The position numbers and the translations under genes are program-made. Of a stretch of DNA of 64,000 nucleotides, positions 60,649 through 64,000 are shown in pieces. Source of the DNA: Anniella stebbinsi (lineage: Eukaryota > Chordata > Lepidosauria > Squamata > Anniellidae); NCBI GenBank assembly GCA_029215795.1, contig JARDYH010000001.1:226737654-226801653 (forward strand), written 5' to 3'. How positions within the stretch are numbered: the stretch's first letter is position 1; every line of letters starts with the position of its first letter. Under the pieces are notes generated by a model that was given only the letters and a program-made list of their open reading frames with translations, searched no databases and had not been told where the DNA came from.

Positions 60649-60968
60649 TAGGCTGACCATATGAAAAGGAGGACAGGGCTCCTGTAACTTTAACAGTTTT
60701 AGAGAAAAGGGAATTTCAGCCGGTGTCATTTGTATGCAATTAGTTCCTGGTGCAATTCCCTCTTCATCACAACAGTTAAAGTTGCAGGGGCCCTGCATTC
60801 TTTTGTATATGGTCACTCTAGTATAGTGCCTGCACCTTTAACTGTTGTGATGAAGAAGGAATTTCACCAGGAACTAATTGCATACAAATGACACTGGCTG
60901 AAATTCCCTTTTCTCTACAACTGTTAAAGTTACAGGAGCCCTGTCCTCCTTTTCATATGGTCAGCCTA
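60649..60968. mobile_element. Palindromic TAGGCTGACC MITE, copy 4
   Basis: 320-bp near-perfect palindrome, TAGGCTGACCATATGAAAAG to its complement. Flanks GTAGGGTT and GGTTTACT do not give a clean 8-bp duplication; GGTTTA occurs on both sides, overlapping the left terminus. Confidence 0.9.
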
Positions 60969-61024
60969 GGTTTACTGAAATTCACAGTGACTCTTCCATG
61001 TCTCTTTTGAACTGGGGATACCAA

Positions 61025-61075
61025 ATGTCAAAGGCCATGTCTACACCAGCGATTTTTCTTTGGGTTGTCCCTGTG
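61025..61075. mobile_element. MITE end fragment (GGCC.TGTCTACACC)
   Basis: AAAGGCCATGTCTACACCAG is a terminal repeat of the TCTACACC type. It stops where the Penelope-like 3' end begins; the other end is not seen nearby. Confidence 0.45.
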
Positions 61076-62510
61076 CTCCTAAATAATGAAAAACCAAAAG
61101 GAGGAGAGCATCCACTTAGGTCAAAAAAGGAGAGAGAAGCAGTTCTCGGAATTCTGAGATACTTCATTAATTCACACCCAATGCGTTTCGGCCGATGTGG
61201 TTTTTTTAAAGGCCTTCTGCAGGAGTCTGTAACTTCAAAAATACATTACATTAATATAACTGTATAGGGATAACACTTGGCATTAATATAACTATATAGG
61301 GGTTAATTGGGAATATTGCCTTAAAAGGCCTATGCCCATATGTAAGTTTCTTAAAAATTGCTTAAATAGTACATTTTAAAGGCTCTTGGGCCTATCCATA
61401 TTATACATCAAACATTTCTATAATTCATATAAAAACATCTCTGAAAATAAAAGCATTATCAAAAGTTTAATACATAAATTCTTACTTGATAAGAGAAGTC
61501 TGCAGAAAACTCTTAACAGAATGGTAGTCTCTCATGATATTCACTGGTGACTGAGGAAATATAATCACTCCAGTGTCCTCTTTTTATTCTCATACTTCTT
61601 TTCCCATTGTTACATCATTATTATTTTTTTGGCATTTGTTTGAGCTTTGGCAGGTGTTTCCATGTGAAAAAGATAAGTACAAGGTCTCCAATTACTTTGT
61701 TATTGCTATAGTCATTCTTGTTATGTGGGAGTCACTGTTGGTAATTGCTGAGTCACAGAAGTGGTAGAAATTCCAGATCTAAGTTTAAGCCACATGGATT
61801 TAGAGTTTTTAACTTTAGGATCCATTCTATTTCTTTCTTATTAACAAGTTGTTCTCATGTCTTTCTAATTTCTCGAGAGCCCGGAACTTTAAATCTGCAA
61901 TAGAATGATTTTGTGCTGAAAAATGATCTACTAAGGGAGCACCTGGTCTGTTGTTCTTTAAGTTACTGAGGTGCGCTCCTATTCCCTTTTTTCAGAGGTC
62001 TGATAGTTTTGCCTATAGAGATCTTAGGGCATTTGCATTGGATGGCATAGATTACAAATGTGCTATTGCAGGTGGCAAAGTTCTTTAGGAAATTTTTTTG
62101 GTCAGATGGATTTTCAAATTCTGTGACTTTGAGGGTGTATTTACAGTAACAGCAGTGTCCACAAGGGTGGTGTCCCTTTGGTATGGAGGCAGCTGGTAAA
62201 AAATTGGGTTGGTTCCTACTGTGTTCTTTATATTCACTCCTGATTAAAATAACTCTTATATTCCTGGTTCTTTTAAAGGAGACCATAGGTTTTTCTTGGC
62301 ACCCTGGGATATGTTGGACAATATGCCAGTGTCTCCTTATGCTTCCTTGCATTTGATTTGTTATGTGGTTGTATGTTAGACTACAATTGATTCTTTCTGG
62401 GGTTGTTGTACTGTTTTTAGAAAAGAGTTCTAATTGTGGTTTGGCCTCACCCTTTCTTTTAACTGTATGACTAGTGTCTGTGATTCTTGTCTGATCTCAG
62501 AATAAAGCAA
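61075..62510 (-). mobile_element. Penelope-like retroelement remnant, 3' half with GIY-YIG region
   Basis: On the minus strand a 129-codon frame (62352-61963) contains RNIRVILIRSEY, the Cys/His linker KGHHPCGHCCYC, NFATCNSTFVIYAIQCKC and SIGKTIRPLK, the pattern of the C-terminal GIY-YIG endonuclease of Penelope-like elements. After a frameshift near 61960 the continuation reads LKFRALEKLERHENNLL and WILKLKTLNPCGLNLDLEFL, the usual end of these proteins. The 3' UTR has the typical GGCCGAAACGCATTGGGTG (61176-61198 complement). The GIY tyrosines are degenerate and the N-terminal reverse transcriptase is absent, so it is inactive. Confidence 0.82.
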
Positions 62511-62524
62511 AAAGTCACAATTAA

Positions 62525-62665
62525 GTCAGCCATTTTTAAAGTCTGCTGTTTCAGGGGGAAAGCCCATGGTGGTGCGAGTTGGTGGCTGTGTCGTATAATT
62601 TATGCAGCACCACTGCACAGCCACCATGGGGTATACAGAGCATATAGACAGCCCTTTAGTTAAAC
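62525..62665. repeat. Short inverted repeat related to 4985-5120
   Basis: AGTCTGCTGTTTCAGGGGGA, AAGCCCATGGTGGTGC and GTGTCGTATAATTTATGCAG, then CACAGCCACCATGGGG and AGAGCATATAGACAGCC. Both copies have the CATGGTGG / CCACCATG pair and the same ending. Confidence 0.6.
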
Positions 62666-62985
62666 AAGATACGATCATAGATGATTCAAGTTGGTTGGGT
62701 GGCAAACATAAGGTTCAGAAAGAATGCATTTTATTTTCAACATTTTACAGTTATTGTCCCCTCACATTGCAGAGCTGGGTGTGTGTGTGTGATCAGGGTA
62801 CGTGAGCTCTGTAGAAAGGTCTCTTGTTTCTTGCAAGTGAGTGACGACTGGAGTGAGTGAACAGAATAAACAAACGGGAGTTTTTCATGTGACTGCTCTA
62901 ACAGACAAAGAGGAGGTGGATTTGTCTTTTTTGAGCCGAATTTGTGGTTTGTTTGAAGGTTTCTCTCTTTGGGTTGGGTGTTTGT

Positions 62986-63282
62986 TAGGCTGACCAGATA
63001 ACTTTAACAGTTGTAGAGAAAAGGGAATTTCTGCCAGTGTCATTTGTATGCAATTAGTTCCTGGTGAAATTCCCTCTTCATCACAACAGTTAAAGGTGCA
63101 GGCACTATACTAAGAGTGACCATATACAAAAGAAGGCATGGCCCCTGCAACTTTAACTGTTGTGATGAAGAGGGGTTTCACCAGGGACTAATTGCATACA
63201 AATGACACTGGCTGGATTTCTCTTTTCTCTACAACTGTTAAAGTTACATGAGCCCTGACCTGGATTTTATCTGGTCACCCTA
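62986..63282. mobile_element. Palindromic hAT-type MITE (TAGGCTGACC family), copy 5
   Basis: 297 bp from TAGGCTGACCAGATAACTTT to GGTCACCCTA, flanked by exact 8-bp GTGTTTGT (62978-62985 and 63283-63290). The left outer arm lacks about 22 bp (AAATCCAGGTCAGGGCTCATG part) that the right arm keeps. Confidence 0.92.
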
Positions 63283-63309
63283 GTGTTTGTTCTCTCTCTG
63301 CCTCACTCC

Positions 63310-63615
63310 TAGGCCCTGTGCTGCTCAACATTTGTGTTGAATGAGGGTGTAGAGGGGTTGCTTATAAAATCTGCAGATGACACAAAGTAGGAGGGACAGT
63401 CAGCATTATAGAAGAGACTATCAAGATTCTTAAGGATGTTGACAGGATGGACCAATGGGCTGAAACGAACAAGATAAAGTCCAGCAGAGATGAATGTAAA
63501 GTTGTGCATTTAGGTACCAAAACTGCAGGCGCAGTTATAGGATGGAGGTTACCCTGGTTTGACAGCAGCACACATGAAAAGTGTGTGATCTTATGTTGCA
63601 TTAATAAAAGCATAG
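63310..63615 (+). repeat. CR1-type LINE reverse-transcriptase fragment
   Basis: CCTGTGCTGCTCAACATTTG, AAATCTGCAGATGACACAAAG (FADDTK-like), then MDQWAETNKIKSSRDECKVV followed by HLGT, the CR1 motif usually WAxxNxMKFNxxKCKVLHLG. Frame breaks present. Confidence 0.8.
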
Positions 63616-64000
63616 AGCCTATCTACACAGTACCTTGGAACATTTTAAATAGTATTTTAAAACGTTCCAAATAGGCACGTTCCAAATCGTCTTAGGCCAC
63701 CTTAAGGAGTACTCACGTTACAGGAGAAAAATTCTTCAGTCTTCAAAGTGGTGTGTGCGGTTTCACACCCTTCTGTCGGTCTCTTTCTGTTTCGTTTTTA
63801 CAATGAGTTTAGGGCAAGGCATTGTGGGCACTGTAGTTCACTCTCCCACTTCCTCCTTAGTTCCCCTTTCATTCCCTAGCTTTCAATGAGTATAGGGCTA
63901 AGCATTGTTGGTGTTGTAGTTCACTCGCCCACTTCCTCCTTAGTCCCGCTTTCTTTCCCACCAATCAACGGCTAAGCATTTGGGCATTGGTAAATGAAGC
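63615..64000. mobile_element. MITE start, cut by the window end
   Basis: GAGCCTATCTACACAGTACC resembles the terminal repeat of 41568-42107. Interior has mirrored GGAACATTTTAAATAG / TTTTAAAACGTTCC and two tandem-like copies of GTAGTTCACTC.CCCACTTCC. The right end is outside the window. Confidence 0.55.

Noticed and set aside
61963..62352. Intact 129-codon gene on the minus strand
   Set aside because: It is the C-terminal remnant of a Penelope-like element; the reading frame is broken before the natural end of the protein.

Overview
The window is vertebrate nuclear DNA, most likely from a squamate reptile (lizard or snake). Two things point there. One protein-coding gene is spread over nine small exons in AT-rich DNA. 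The repeats around it are those typical of squamates: L2- and CR1-type LINE 3' ends, a tRNA-derived SINE, Penelope-like sequence, and many short palindromic non-autonomous DNA transposons. I cannot name the species.

The gene is ACVR1C (ALK7), the type I activin/nodal receptor serine/threonine kinase, on the + strand. All nine coding exons are present: 8455-8527, 23945-24175, 36061-36306, 38205-38435, 41075-41242, 43682-43838, 44459-44583, 45324-45454 and 46880-47002. They have GT/AG borders and compatible phases and encode 494 residues with no frameshift or stop. Exon 1 lies at the 3' side of a CpG-rich promoter region (about 8050-8660). A long 3' UTR may run to an AATAAA at 54062, but this end is inferred.

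Layout: 1-7860 is upstream repeat-rich DNA (an interrupted LINE tail, palindromic MITEs, a CpG-rich element, L2 fragments). 7860-8660 holds a tRNA-SINE, the CpG island and exon 1. 8528-23944 is intron 1 and 24176-36060 is intron 2. Intron 2 has a MITE nested in a SINE, a palindromic MITE, and an antisense exon-like ORF. 36307-46879 holds the shorter introns, with an L2 remnant in intron 4 and a MITE in intron 5. 47003 to about 54085 is the candidate 3' UTR, carrying a 2.1-kb fold-back element. 54100-64000 is intergenic, with L2, CR1 and Penelope-like remnants and more palindromic elements.

The most unusual material is a group of fold-back DNA transposons with clear 8-bp target-site duplications. 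One is a 2,129-bp near-complete palindrome built from about 150-bp modules, with a 636-bp relative that shares its terminal sequence and its module. I saw no second confident cellular gene.
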